A stretch of DNA of 64,000 bases from Haloferax sp. Atlit-12N (GCF_003383095.1 NZ_PSYW01000002.1:868001-932000), one strand, 5' to 3'; shown: positions 1 to 8,515, counted from the first letter of the stretch. Translations and numbers: made by a program. The notes: a model not told the origin generated them from the sequence alone.

Positions 1-332
1 AACGGCCCTCGGAGTGAGAGTTTCGGCGGGGACCCGTCGCCGTCCGGTGCCACGAACCGCTGTGTGAGCGACCGGAGTTCGGTGCCCTCGGGGTGCGAAA
101 TCGAGACGGCGAGCGGCCTCGGAAGGGGGCCGGAAGTGGGGTCGACGCCCACGGTGGCGAGGTCACCGTCGTCTCCGGCCCCGAATTTGAGGTATTTTCC
201 CCTGTCTCGGGGGTTGTCGTCGGTCTCGACAACCGGGTCCGTGTGTTCGGTTTGCGGGGCGAGAGAGCTACATCCCGCGGTCAGGGTGGAGGCGGCGGTC
301 AGGGCGGACGCGAGGAACACGCGACGGCGCAT
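1..332 (-). CDS. Tat-exported lipoprotein, N-terminal part (3' end outside window)
   Basis: The reading frame begins with ATG at 332 on the minus strand and runs off the left edge, giving about 110 residues. The N-terminus reads MRRRVFLASALTAASTLTAG followed by C-S-S: a twin-arginine start, a short hydrophobic stretch and a lipobox ending in Cys23. It should therefore be exported folded by Tat and anchored by a lipid on the outer face of the membrane. The mature part is acidic and low in complexity at first, and no catalytic motif is visible in what is present. Function unknown; many haloarchaeal binding proteins and redox proteins start this way. Confidence 0.75.
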   Translation of the reverse strand, partial: MRRRVFLASALTAASTLTAGCSSLAPQTEHTDPVVETDDNPRDRGKYLKFGAGDDGDLATVGVDPTSGPLPRPLAVSISHPEGTELRSLTQRFVAPDGDGSPPKLSLRGP

Positions 333-534
333 ACGTAGCAACACACCGGAGTCAGTAACAATTTTCTGGACTGGTGACACAGCTGTGAGTGCTTCGGCAG
401 CGTCCCAGTTCTGTTCGCTGTCGTCCGGTCACAACCGCGGCACACCGCCGACCGCGACCTCGTGGTTTCGGAGGCGGTCGCCGCGCTCGCGTCGATGCTG
501 TACCTATTTATCGGGGAACGCGGATGACACGTCT

Positions 535-732
535 ATGGCCTCGCAACTCGTTTTGGCCCTGCTGGCAGGCGTCTTCGCCGGAGCCCTGTTCGGCCTCATA
601 GAAACACCGATTCCGGCCCCGCCCAACCTCGCCGGGATACTGGGTATCGTCGGCATCTACCTCGGATACAAGGGTGTCCAGCGGTTGGGGTTCCACGTCG
701 ATATCTCGGGGGTGCTCGCGTCGCTGTTCTGA
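535..732 (+). CDS. XapX domain small membrane protein
   Basis: This encodes 65 residues with two hydrophobic helices, roughly residues 3-22 and 31-48. The loop between them carries I-P-A-P-P-N-L-A-G, and the conserved G-I-x-L-G-Y-K-G follows, the signature of the XapX (DUF1427) family. The family is named from an association with xapB-like nucleoside transport in bacteria, but its biochemical role is not established. I chose the ATG at 535 because a TATA-like element (CTATTTATC, about 503-511) lies some 27 bp upstream, as expected for a leaderless haloarchaeal transcript. It stands alone, convergent with the halocyanin gene. Confidence 0.8.
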   Translation: MASQLVLALLAGVFAGALFGLIETPIPAPPNLAGILGIVGIYLGYKGVQRLGFHVDISGVLASLF

Positions 733-792
733 GCGCGTAATTCGAGAAAACTCAGCACGGCATCGACTCCCCCGACTCCTCCTGTGGGCGGC

Positions 793-1890
793 CTACTCCG
801 AGTTCCCCTTCGGATAGGTCTCGCCCGCCGACTCGCCGCCCTCGCCTTTGAGCCACATGAACGCGCCGAACAGCGCGGGCGACGCCAGCATCGCGCCGAA
901 CGTCCCGGCCAGCGCGATGCCGCCGAGGCGCTCCGTCTCGGAGTCGCCGAACGGTTCGGCGACCGACGCGTTCGGCCCGCCCTCGTCGTCGGTGACGACG
1001 ACTGCACCCTTCATCCCGAGCGTCTTGTGCGGGGTGCAGGCGTAGGTGTACGTCCCGGCCTCCTCGAAGGTGTGTTCGAACGTGTGGTCGCCGGCGCTGA
1101 CGAGGTCGGACTCGAAGCTTCCGTCCTCGGCGACGACGTTGTGCGACCCGCCCTCGCCGTTCCACTCCCAAACGACGGTCGTCCCCTTCGAGACGCGAAT
1201 CGCCGCGGGGCCGAAGCCGAACGCCCCGCCGTTCGCCTGCGACCCGACCTCGACCGTCACGCGCTGGAGGCCGGTCTGCGCCTCCACGCCGTCGAAGTTC
1301 GAGGTGTTTTCGAACCACGCGTCGAGGTCAACGTCACCCTCGCCGCCGCTCTCGGCGGACGCCTCTGACTCTCCCTCGCTGGCCGAGTCGGTCGCCTCGG
1401 TCGCGGTCGCGCCGCCGGCGTCACCGACGACGATTGCGCCCTTCATGCCGAGCGTCTTGTGCGGCGTACAGACGTACGTGTAGACGCCTGCCGTGTCGAA
1501 CGTCTGCTCGAACGTGTGGCCGCTGTCGCCGACGAGGTCGGACTCGAAACTCCCGTCCTCGGCGGCGACGTTGTGCGACCCGCCTTTCCCGTTCCACTCC
1601 CAGACGACGGTCGTGCCGGGGTCGACGCGAACCGCGGCCGGGCCGAACCCGAACGCGCCGCCGTTTGCCTGCGACCCCACTGTTACCGTCACCGTCGAAC
1701 TTCCCGTCTTGTCCACCACCCCCTCGTAGTTCGAGGTCTGTGCGAACCACGAGTCGAGGTCGGTCCCCGACTGTGCTCGCGCGGAGTCGGCGACGCCCCC
1801 CAGCGCGGTCGTGGAGACGGCCGCGCCGCCGAGGAGTCGAAGTACGGTTCGCCGGCCGAGCGTCGGAGATGTGGAATCGTTCGAACTCAT
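793..1890 (-). CDS. Two-domain halocyanin (blue copper electron carrier), Tat-exported
   Basis: This 365-residue protein has a Tat signal (GRRTVLRLLGG, residues 12-22). Two plastocyanin/halocyanin domains follow, about 45-157 and 188-300, joined by a Ser/Glu-rich linker, and a C-terminal membrane helix spans about 322-347. Each domain has a complete type 1 copper set: His106, Cys141, His144, Met149 and His250, Cys285, His288, Met293. Halocyanins are membrane-attached one-electron carriers outside the membrane; this one could deliver electrons to or from two copper sites. It is divergent from a Bat-type regulator and two genes away from a multicopper oxidase, which may be a redox partner (inference). 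The two domains are very similar, so an internal duplication is likely. Confidence 0.93.
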   Translation of the reverse strand: MSSNDSTSPTLGRRTVLRLLGGAAVSTTALGGVADSARAQSGTDLDSWFAQTSNYEGVVDKTGSSTVTVTVGSQANGGAFGFGPAAVRVDPGTTVVWEWNGKGGSHNVAAEDGSFESDLVGDSGHTFEQTFDTAGVYTYVCTPHKTLGMKGAIVVGDAGGATATEATDSASEGESEASAESGGEGDVDLDAWFENTSNFDGVEAQTGLQRVTVEVGSQANGGAFGFGPAAIRVSKGTTVVWEWNGEGGSHNVVAEDGSFESDLVSAGDHTFEHTFEEAGTYTYACTPHKTLGMKGAVVVTDDEGGPNASVAEPFGDSETERLGGIALAGTFGAMLASPALFGAFMWLKGEGGESAGETYPKGNSE

Positions 1891-1991
1891 GATTGAGTGC
1901 GGCGAGGCGGTGGACCCACCCCGCTCGACACTCGACGGTCGGGGTTCCGGTGAAAAGCCCGTCTCGGTGGTTCCCGAACCGCGGTCGAGGG

Positions 1992-2005
1992 CCGAACATG
2001 TTCGG
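1992..2005. promoter_or_regulatory. 14-bp perfect palindrome, candidate operator (copy 1)
   Basis: CCGAACATGTTCGG is its own reverse complement and lies between the divergent halocyanin and Bat-type regulator genes. On the plus strand it directly precedes a TATA-like ACTATCTTT (2007-2015) about 32-40 bp before the regulator start at 2047. The identical 14-mer recurs at 3235-3248, the only other place I noticed it. A Bat-type or winged-helix regulator encoded here is the obvious candidate binder. The half-site CGAAC/GTTCG resembles, from memory, repeats described for NarO-type regulators, but with a 2-bp rather than a longer spacer. Confidence 0.7.
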
Positions 2006-2046
2006 AACTATCTTTGTGCGGCGGGGACGAGTTCGTTTCACTACCG

Positions 2047-2685
2047 ATGCCCCGGGCAACACTCTCCATCACGCTCCCCGAGCAGGTCTGGGTCTCCGAC
2101 CTCTCGGGCCGCTATCCGGACGCCGAGTTCACCGTCCTCGCGGCGATGCCGGCCGACGAGACGGGCGTCGGCCTCGTCGAGATACGGGCGACCGACATCG
2201 AGCCGGTCGTCACCACCATCGATGAGTACGACTCGGTCGTCTCGGTGACGATTCTCGAGGCCCAGCCGGAGCGCGCGCTGGTGCAGTTCGAGACGACCGA
2301 GCCGCTGTTGATTCTCACGCTCAGCGAGGTGGGCATCCCGCTGGAACTGCCCATCACCATCGTCGACAGCGAGGTGACCGTCGAGGTGACCGCGCCGCGG
2401 GAGAACCTCTCGGAGTTGGGCGAACAGCTCACCCAGTTCGGCATCCCGTTCGACCTCGTCTCCATCCACCAGTCGATAGACACGGAGTCGCTCCTCACCG
2501 ACGACCAGTACGACCTCCTCGAGACGGCGGTCGCCGAGGGCTACTACGACACGCCGCGGACGTGCACGCTCACCGGGCTCGCCGACGCCGTCGGGCTGGC
2601 GAAGTCGACGACGAGCGAGAAGCTCCACCGGGCGGAAGGGAAAGTCATGAAGGCGTTTCTCACGCGAGACGACGCGACGATCTAG
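2047..2685 (+). CDS. Bat-type (HTH-10) transcriptional regulator
   Basis: 212 residues from the ATG at 2047. The N-terminal two thirds are an alpha/beta region without recognisable ligand residues. The C-terminus (about 150-205) has the D-Q-Y-D-L-L-E-T-A...G-Y-Y-D-T-P-R signature and the L-A-D-A-V-G-L-A-K-S-T helix-turn-helix of the bacterio-opsin-activator HTH-10 family, which usually activates haloarchaeal promoters. An in-frame alternative start at 2014 would fall on the TATA element, so 2047 is preferred. It is divergent from halocyanin and ends 3 bp from the convergent winged-helix gene. It probably controls the copper locus through the shared palindrome. It lacks the N-terminal Cys cluster of NarO-like proteins. 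Confidence 0.85.
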   Translation: MPRATLSITLPEQVWVSDLSGRYPDAEFTVLAAMPADETGVGLVEIRATDIEPVVTTIDEYDSVVSVTILEAQPERALVQFETTEPLLILTLSEVGIPLELPITIVDSEVTVEVTAPRENLSELGEQLTQFGIPFDLVSIHQSIDTESLLTDDQYDLLETAVAEGYYDTPRTCTLTGLADAVGLAKSTTSEKLHRAEGKVMKAFLTRDDATI

Positions 2686-2688
2686 CCC

Positions 2689-3057
2689 TCAGTCGTCGGT
2701 CTGGTCGCTGACGGCCGACCACATCGTCGAGAGTTGGTCCGAGGCCGACCGCGACGGCGACGACACCGAAAGCGAGAGGTTGCCCGGTTCGCGCGTCACG
2801 ACCACCTCTTCGAAGCCGAGCGCGTAGCGGGCGGCGTCGCGGCCGCGGTCGCGTTTCTCCAAGAGCCCCGCCTCGACCATCTGTTCGAGCTTCCGGTACA
2901 CCGTCGAGCGCGGGAGGTCGCACGCGGCGGCGATGTCCGAGGCGGTCATCGGCCCGTCGAGTCGCTTGAGGACGGCGCGACACTGCGTGCTGGTGAGGGC
3001 GTCGAACACCGTCTCGAAGTCCGGTTCGAGCGCGTCTGAGAGTGGATTCGTCGACAT
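2689..3057 (-). CDS. Winged helix-turn-helix regulator
   Basis: 122 residues. About residues 14-80 form a winged helix of ArsR/TrmB type: an F-D-A-L-T-S motif, Q-C-R-A-V-L-K-R-L, a recognition helix around L-P-R-S-T-V-Y-R-K-L-E, and the wing E-K-R-D-R-G-R-D-A-A-R-Y. No metal-binding Cys/His cluster or sensor domain is visible; the tail is Ser-rich and acidic. A longer in-frame start at 3321 would overlap the divergent oxidase gene, so the ATG at 3057 is chosen; a TATA-like stretch is near 3128-3138. Divergent from the multicopper oxidase with a shared palindrome between them, it probably regulates this locus. Confidence 0.85.
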   Translation of the reverse strand: MSTNPLSDALEPDFETVFDALTSTQCRAVLKRLDGPMTASDIAAACDLPRSTVYRKLEQMVEAGLLEKRDRGRDAARYALGFEEVVVTREPGNLSLSVSSPSRSASDQLSTMWSAVSDQTDD

Positions 3058-3234
3058 CTGCGTAGACTTGGGTTGCTCGGCGCGGCGCGCGCGCCGTCGG
3101 TTCGGCTCTCCATACACCGCCGAGTCGTATGAAAGTCGTGGGGTGCCAGCGTCGGTGCAGTCGAACCGATGGCCGTCGATTCGAACTGGCACGCCCGGTT
3201 CGACCGTTGCCCCGCCCGGTACGTATCGACCGCG

Positions 3235-3248
3235 CCGAACATGTTCGG
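3235..3248. promoter_or_regulatory. 14-bp perfect palindrome, candidate operator (copy 2)
   Basis: An identical copy of CCGAACATGTTCGG found at 1992-2005, here between the divergent winged-helix regulator and multicopper oxidase genes, 66 bp before the oxidase start. Two exact 14-bp copies 1.2 kb apart, both in divergent promoters of the copper genes, argue for one regulator controlling the whole cluster. Confidence 0.7.
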
Positions 3249-3313
3249 ACAACTCCTGACTGGCGGGAACCGGCGAGACGGTATTCCATTCCCCCGGGCA
3301 ACGACCGACTGTA

Positions 3314-4471
3314 ATGAGCAACTACGTCGGTGCACCCGGTTCGACGGTGTCGCGTCGCGAATTCCTCGCCGCAACGGGGAGCGTCGGAGCACTCGGTCTC
3401 GCGGGGTGTGCAGCGCCCACGAACGGCGACGGTAACGCCGCCGTCGGCACGGACGAGACGACGGTCGCCCAGACGAGCGAGTCGGCGCTGCCGTACACCA
3501 GTCCGCCGGAGGTCGTGCAGGTCGACGAGCAGGGCGGGAAGGTCACCCTCAAGAGCGCGCCGGCGCGCCACGCGGCTCACCCCCTCGAGACGATGGGCGG
3601 GCCCGTCGAACTCCCGCAGGTGTGGGCGTTCAGCGCCGACGACGGTGAGCCGAGCGTCCCCGGACCGATTCTCCGGACGACCGAGGGCAACGACATGGAG
3701 GTCACGCTGGACAACACCGACGGGATGCGCCCGCACACGGTCCACTTCCACGGCGTCCGCAAGGCCTGGAAGGACGACGGCGTGCCGACGACGACGGGCA
3801 TCCGCGTCGACCCCGGCGAGAAACACACCTACACCATCCCGGCGAACGTCCCCGGGACGCACCTCTACCACTGTCACTACCAGACCCACCGGCACATCGA
3901 GATGGGGATGTACGGCATCCTCCGCGTCGACCCGAAGGGGTACGAACCGGCCGACAGGGAGTACTTCATGACCGTCCGCGACTGGGACTCGCGGCTCCCC
4001 CGGCAGATGGCCGGCGAGAACGTGAGCTACGACCCCCGGAACCGGAAGCCGGACGTGTTCACCGTCAACGGGAAGAGCGCGCCGCGGACGCTCCACCCCG
4101 AAGACGGCTCGCCCATGATCGTCGAACAGGGCGACACCGTCCGGGTCCACTACGTCAACGCGGGGTACATGAGCCATCCGATGCACATCCACAACCACCG
4201 CTTCCAAGTCGTCGAAAAGGACGGCGGCGTCGTCCCCGAGGCCGCCCGCCACGACATGGACGTGACGAACATCGCGCCCGCGGAGCGCCACACGATAGAG
4301 TTCACGGCTGACTCCCAGCCCGGCATCTATCTCATGCACTGCCACAAGGTCAACCACGTCATGAACGGGAACTTCTACCCCGGCGGCATGCTGGGCGGCG
4401 TCGTCTACAAGGAGGCGATGGACACCGACATCTTCGCGAAACTGATGGAGTACGCCGGCTACAATGGGTGA
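3314..4471 (+). CDS. Two-domain multicopper oxidase, Tat lipoprotein
   Basis: 385 residues with a Tat motif (SRREFLAATG, 13-22) and lipobox L-A-G-C (Cys32), so it is exported and lipid anchored. There are two cupredoxin domains. Domain 1 has H141-x-x-H144-x-H146 and H186-C187-H188-xxx-H192-xxxx-M197. Domain 2 has H288-P-M-H291-I-H293 and H342-C343-H344-xxx-H348. Both domains thus keep a type 1 Cys plus His pairs for trinuclear copper. The HCH motifs argue against NirK nitrite reductase, which has a single H-C without the second His. Likely substrates are metal ions or phenolics, with O2 as acceptor; halocyanin may be a partner (inference). The ATG at 3314 places the Tat motif close to the N-terminus. 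Confidence 0.88.
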   Translation: MSNYVGAPGSTVSRREFLAATGSVGALGLAGCAAPTNGDGNAAVGTDETTVAQTSESALPYTSPPEVVQVDEQGGKVTLKSAPARHAAHPLETMGGPVELPQVWAFSADDGEPSVPGPILRTTEGNDMEVTLDNTDGMRPHTVHFHGVRKAWKDDGVPTTTGIRVDPGEKHTYTIPANVPGTHLYHCHYQTHRHIEMGMYGILRVDPKGYEPADREYFMTVRDWDSRLPRQMAGENVSYDPRNRKPDVFTVNGKSAPRTLHPEDGSPMIVEQGDTVRVHYVNAGYMSHPMHIHNHRFQVVEKDGGVVPEAARHDMDVTNIAPAERHTIEFTADSQPGIYLMHCHKVNHVMNGNFYPGGMLGGVVYKEAMDTDIFAKLMEYAGYNG

Positions 4472-4559
4472 GCTGACAAGTCGGTGACGGCGCTCGCGCG
4501 CGCTCCCGGCGGCGTTTCAGCGACTGATTCTGCGTGACCGGCCGCGTCCGAGCTGCCCT

Positions 4560-4573
4560 ATAGTGTCAACTAT
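4560..4573. promoter_or_regulatory. Inverted repeat upstream of GH97 gene
   Basis: ATAGT-GTCA-ACTAT is a perfect inverted repeat with a 4-bp spacer. It lies about 20 bp upstream of the TATA-like AT-rich stretch that precedes the glycosidase gene, a typical place for a repressor or activator site. Confidence 0.45.
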
Positions 4574-4592
4574 CGAGGCGGCAATAAGATTT

Positions 4593-4610
4593 TTATTCGT
4601 TATAGAATAA
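4593..4610. promoter_or_regulatory. Core promoter with overlapping inverted repeat (GH97 gene)
   Basis: TTATTC-GTTATA-GAATAA is a perfect 6-bp-arm inverted repeat inside the AT-rich ATTTTTATTCG core promoter, ending 13 bp before the start codon at 4624. A protein bound here would block the basal factors, which suggests substrate-responsive control. Confidence 0.45.
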
Positions 4611-4623
4611 CAATTTTCCCAGA

Positions 4624-7600
4624 ATGTTTGATGAACAATCTCATACAAGCTCAGACGAGTCGGAGTTCAGTAGGAGACAGTTCCTCGGTGGCCTCACATC
4701 GTTGGCCGCGGCGACGTCGTACACGCTCGACGTTCCCGACGAAATCGCCGCGACCGTCTCGAACGACGACGACGGGGCCGTCCAGACGGTTTCGTCACCC
4801 GACGGGTCGCTCGTCGTCCGAGTCGATGTCTCCGACGGGACGCCGACCTACGCGGTCACGTACGAGGGCCGTCGGGTCGTCGAACCGTCGGGACTCGGTT
4901 TCGAGTTCGCGGAGCAACCGGCGTTCGGGACCGACCTCGCCGTCGCCGGCACCGAGCGGACGACGGTCGACGAGCGCTGGTCGCCCGTCTGGGGGCAGTA
5001 CGACGAGATTCGCGAGCACTACAACGAACTCCGCATCGGTCTCAGCGAGACGACCGCGCCGGAGCGAACCGTCACGCTCGCGATTCGCGTCTTCGACGAC
5101 GGCGTCGGCCTCCGCTACGTCTTCCCCGAGTCGTCCGGTTTCGGCGACTTCGTCGTCACGAGCGAGCAAACGGAGTTCGCGTTCGCCGACGACTTCACCG
5201 CCTGGTGGGTTGAAAACGACTTCAACAGCTACGAGTACGCCTACGAGCGGACCTCGCTGAGCGAAATCGGCGACGAGAGTTCGTTCGGCGGCGCGCACAC
5301 CCCGATGACGATGCGAGCCGACGACGACTGCTATCTGAGCGTCCACGAGGCGAGCCTCGTCGATTACGCGGCGATGGCAGTCGAACCCGTCTCGGCCGGG
5401 TCCACGACCTTCCGCTCGACGCTCGCACCGCTTCCCGACGGGACGAAAGTGACCGCGAGCGCGCCGCACGCGACGCCGTGGCGGACGATTCAGGTCGGGT
5501 CCAGCCCCGGCGACCTCGTCGGATCGACGCTCGTCGTGAATCTCAACGAGCCGCGCGACCCCGCGGACTTCCCGCAGGGGACCGACTGGATAGAACCGCA
5601 GAAGTTCCTCGGCGTCTGGTGGCTGATGATAACCGGCCGCGCCAACTGGCAGTATCAGGGCCCACAGACCGGAAACCACGGGGCGCAGACGAAGCGCATG
5701 AAGCGGTACATGGACTTCGCCAGCGAACACGGCGTTCCAAGCGTCCTCGTAGAGGGGTGGAACGAGGGCTGGCGAACCTACCCCGGAGACGGCAGCGCGA
5801 TGGACTTCGACGAGTCCTACCCCGATTTCGACATCGAGGCGGTGACCGCGTACGGCCGCAGTCTCGACCCGCCGGTCGCGATGACCGCCCACAACGAGAC
5901 CGCCGGTAACGTCTCGAACTACGAGTCGCAACTCACGAGCGAGTCGAGTCCGTTCGCCTTCTACGACGACCTCGGCATCAACTCGATAAAGACGGGGTAC
6001 GTCGCGGACAGCGGCGTCACCATCGACGGGGAGACGTACAACCACCACTGCCAGCCGCTCGTGAATCACCACCGGTTAGTCTACCGCGAGGCGGCCAGAC
6101 ACCGGCAGATGCTCGAAGTTCACGAGCCGCTCAAACCGACCGGCGAGCGGCGGACCTTCCCCAACGTCATGACCCGCGAGGGCGTCCTCGGACAGGAGTA
6201 CGATTCCTTCGGCTACATCGACCCAGAACACCACGTAACGTTCCCCTTCACCCGGATGCTCGGCGGCCCCGTCGAGTACACGCCCGGAATTTTCGACACC
6301 GACTCCGGGTCCGGCGGCATCGAGACGACGCGAGCCAAACAACTGGCGATGTATCCGACCTACTTCAGCGGCCTCCAGATGGTCGCCGACCTCCCGAGTT
6401 CGTACCTCGCCGACCGGGATGCCACGGTCGGCGTCGGCGACGTGGCACAGGCCGAGAACGCGGACCTGGACGGCGTTTCGACTGCCGCGCGGTGGGCGGG
6501 CGCACAGGGCGGCCAGTACGTCCCAATCGACCCCAACACCGTCGACGCCGGCGCAGGGCTCTCGTGGACCGTCGAGGGCGTCGCCGAGGACGCCACGTAC
6601 GACCTGCATCTCCGGTACGCCAGCGACGGGGAGAACAACGCCGTCCCCGAGGACACGTCGCGGACGGCCACGGTGCTGGTCGACGGGGCCGAACAGGGGC
6701 AGGTGACGCTCCCGCCGACCGACTACTGGGACGACTGGAACGCCGTTTCGACGCCGGTGTCGCTGTCGGCGGGCGACAACGTGCTGGCGGTGCGACTCGA
6801 CGATGGCGACACGGGCGGGTTCAACCTCGACGCCGTCGCCGTCACGCAGACCGGCGCGTCGATGCCTGAACCGGCGACGGACCCGACGCTCGGGCCGACC
6901 GTCGACGCCTTCGACTTCATCGAGTCGGTCCCTGCCGGGCCGTGGAGCGACACCCGCGTCGTCGACGCCGAAATCGGCTCCTACTCGGTGGTCGCGCGAC
7001 AGCACGACGACGAGTGGTTCGTCGGCGCGATGACCGACGGGAACGGCCGCGCCCTCGACGTGCCGTTGGACTTCCTCGACGACGCGCCGGGCGAGCGTAA
7101 GGGACACACCGAGAACCGAACCGGCGCGGGCCACGGCGGGTCGAACGGTCGCGGTCACACCAAGGGGACGTACGTCCTCGAACTCTACTCCGATGGTACC
7201 GACGCGGCGTACGACTCGAACCTCGACGCCGTCCGCGTCGACGAGGCGGTCGTCACCGCGGACACGACCGTCCTCGCGTCGATGGTCGAGACCGGCGGCA
7301 CCGCGATGCGACTCAGACCGGCCACGAACGACGACCTCGCGCGACTGCCGCGATACCGGCGGCCCGACCAGGAGGTCGCGGTCGAGGTGCGCGACGAGCC
7401 GTTCGTCGGCGAGTCGTTCGTGACCGCGACGGGGTCGAACGACGGCGACTACATCGGCGGGACGACCCTCCGTCTCGTCGTCGACGGCGACCTCGCCGCG
7501 ACAACGAACGTGCGGTTCGAGCCGGGGGCGACCGATGCGCGGGACGAACTCTCGTACGCCATCGAGACGCCCGGCGAGTACGAGGTCGCCGTCGAGACGG

Positions 7601-8340
7601 TAGACGGCGAGACGCTGGCCGACGAGACGGTGACGGTACGGCCGCCCGAGACGGTCGCCGACCTCGGCGACCCGTCTGGAGACGACCACGGCCCCGGTGG
7701 GTACGTCTATCCGACCAACGGGGCCTTCGAGGACGGCGCGTTCGACCTCCGGTCGGTCACGGTCGAACAGACGCCGAGTCGGTACCAGTTCAGTTTCGAG
7801 GTCGAAAGCCTCTACAACGCCTTCGGGAGCAGTCGCGGCTTCTCGCCGCAGTTGTTCCTCCTGTGGGTGCGCGACCCCGAGAAACAGGGCGGGGCTGACG
7901 AGAGTCTCGACGACCTCGGGGCGAACGTGACGTTCGACGCGCCGTGGCACTACCGCCTCGAACTCAGCGGCTTCACCAAGAGCGCCGTCGACGCCACCGG
8001 CGCGGCCCTCACCGACGACGAGGGGAGCACAGTCACGCTCGGCGAGGCGGTCGATACCGACGCGAACACCGTCACGCTGACGCTCGACCGGGCCGCCTTC
8101 GACGGCGTCGATGCCGCCGACCTCGAAGTCGTCGCCGCGGTCCAGTCCGAAGACCGGGGGTCGCTCCGCCCCGTCGCGGAGACGGCCGGCGAGTACGTTT
8201 TCGGCGGCGCGAAGGCGGGCGCGGTCGACGCCGCGCCGCTCCTCGCCGACCTCGTCGCGCCCGACGGGCGGACCCAGTCGTCGGTCCTCGACTACGCCGC
8301 CGGTCAGCGCGCGACGATTCCGTTCGTCTCGCTGGGATAG
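4624..8340 (+). CDS. GH97 family glycoside hydrolase with C-terminal DOMON-like module, Tat-exported
   Basis: 1,238 residues, about twice a usual GH97 enzyme. The order is: Tat signal (SRRQFLGG, 16-23); GH97 N-terminal beta-sandwich (about 50-300); catalytic barrel with the hallmark V-E-G-W-N-E-G-W (near 380) and S-Y-P-D-F-D-I, then I-K-T-G-Y-V-A-D (near 453) and H-E-P-L-K-P-T-G-E-R-R-T (near 500). A carbohydrate-binding-like beta-sandwich (about 640-750) interrupts the C-terminal GH97 domain. A glucodextranase C-type DOMON-like module (about 1010-1235) ends the protein. GH97 enzymes are alpha-glucosidases or alpha-galactosidases; the Gly in I-K-T-G-Y may fit the inverting alpha-glucosidase branch. 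It acts extracellularly on polysaccharide, and no transporter genes are adjacent. Confidence 0.9.
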   Translation: MFDEQSHTSSDESEFSRRQFLGGLTSLAAATSYTLDVPDEIAATVSNDDDGAVQTVSSPDGSLVVRVDVSDGTPTYAVTYEGRRVVEPSGLGFEFAEQPAFGTDLAVAGTERTTVDERWSPVWGQYDEIREHYNELRIGLSETTAPERTVTLAIRVFDDGVGLRYVFPESSGFGDFVVTSEQTEFAFADDFTAWWVENDFNSYEYAYERTSLSEIGDESSFGGAHTPMTMRADDDCYLSVHEASLVDYAAMAVEPVSAGSTTFRSTLAPLPDGTKVTASAPHATPWRTIQVGSSPGDLVGSTLVVNLNEPRDPADFPQGTDWIEPQKFLGVWWLMITGRANWQYQGPQTGNHGAQTKRMKRYMDFASEHGVPSVLVEGWNEGWRTYPGDGSAMDFDESYPDFDIEAVTAYGRSLDPPVAMTAHNETAGNVSNYESQLTSESSPFAFYDDLGINSIKTGYVADSGVTIDGETYNHHCQPLVNHHRLVYREAARHRQMLEVHEPLKPTGERRTFPNVMTREGVLGQEYDSFGYIDPEHHVTFPFTRMLGGPVEYTPGIFDTDSGSGGIETTRAKQLAMYPTYFSGLQMVADLPSSYLADRDATVGVGDVAQAENADLDGVSTAARWAGAQGGQYVPIDPNTVDAGAGLSWTVEGVAEDATYDLHLRYASDGENNAVPEDTSRTATVLVDGAEQGQVTLPPTDYWDDWNAVSTPVSLSAGDNVLAVRLDDGDTGGFNLDAVAVTQTGASMPEPATDPTLGPTVDAFDFIESVPAGPWSDTRVVDAEIGSYSVVARQHDDEWFVGAMTDGNGRALDVPLDFLDDAPGERKGHTENRTGAGHGGSNGRGHTKGTYVLELYSDGTDAAYDSNLDAVRVDEAVVTADTTVLASMVETGGTAMRLRPATNDDLARLPRYRRPDQEVAVEVRDEPFVGESFVTATGSNDGDYIGGTTLRLVVDGDLAATTNVRFEPGATDARDELSYAIETPGEYEVAVETVDGETLADETVTVRPPETVADLGDPSGDDHGPGGYVYPTNGAFEDGAFDLRSVTVEQTPSRYQFSFEVESLYNAFGSSRGFSPQLFLLWVRDPEKQGGADESLDDLGANVTFDAPWHYRLELSGFTKSAVDATGAALTDDEGSTVTLGEAVDTDANTVTLTLDRAAFDGVDAADLEVVAAVQSEDRGSLRPVAETAGEYVFGGAKAGAVDAAPLLADLVAPDGRTQSSVLDYAAGQRATIPFVSLG

Positions 8341-8515
8341 AGTCCGCCGACGCGACGGCCCGACGTGCGTTCCCCTCGGCCCGTCGAGTTTGCCCGAGGC
8401 GTCCCTGAACGATACGTCTCAACATCAAATCCTCCGAACACGTCTTTCCACCCCATATATACACCGACGATAATGGCGGTTCGATTTCTTTTGACTCGCG
8501 GGGGAAGCGCCGGTG

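Noticed and set aside
64-732. A 222-residue protein covering the XapX gene
   Set aside because: Its N-terminal part is antisense to the truncated lipoprotein and has random composition; only the last 65 residues (from 535) are a real gene.
3314-4471. Copper nitrite reductase (NirK)
   Set aside because: NirK has a single H-C without the HCH pair. Both domains here have HCHxxxH, which is the multicopper oxidase pattern.
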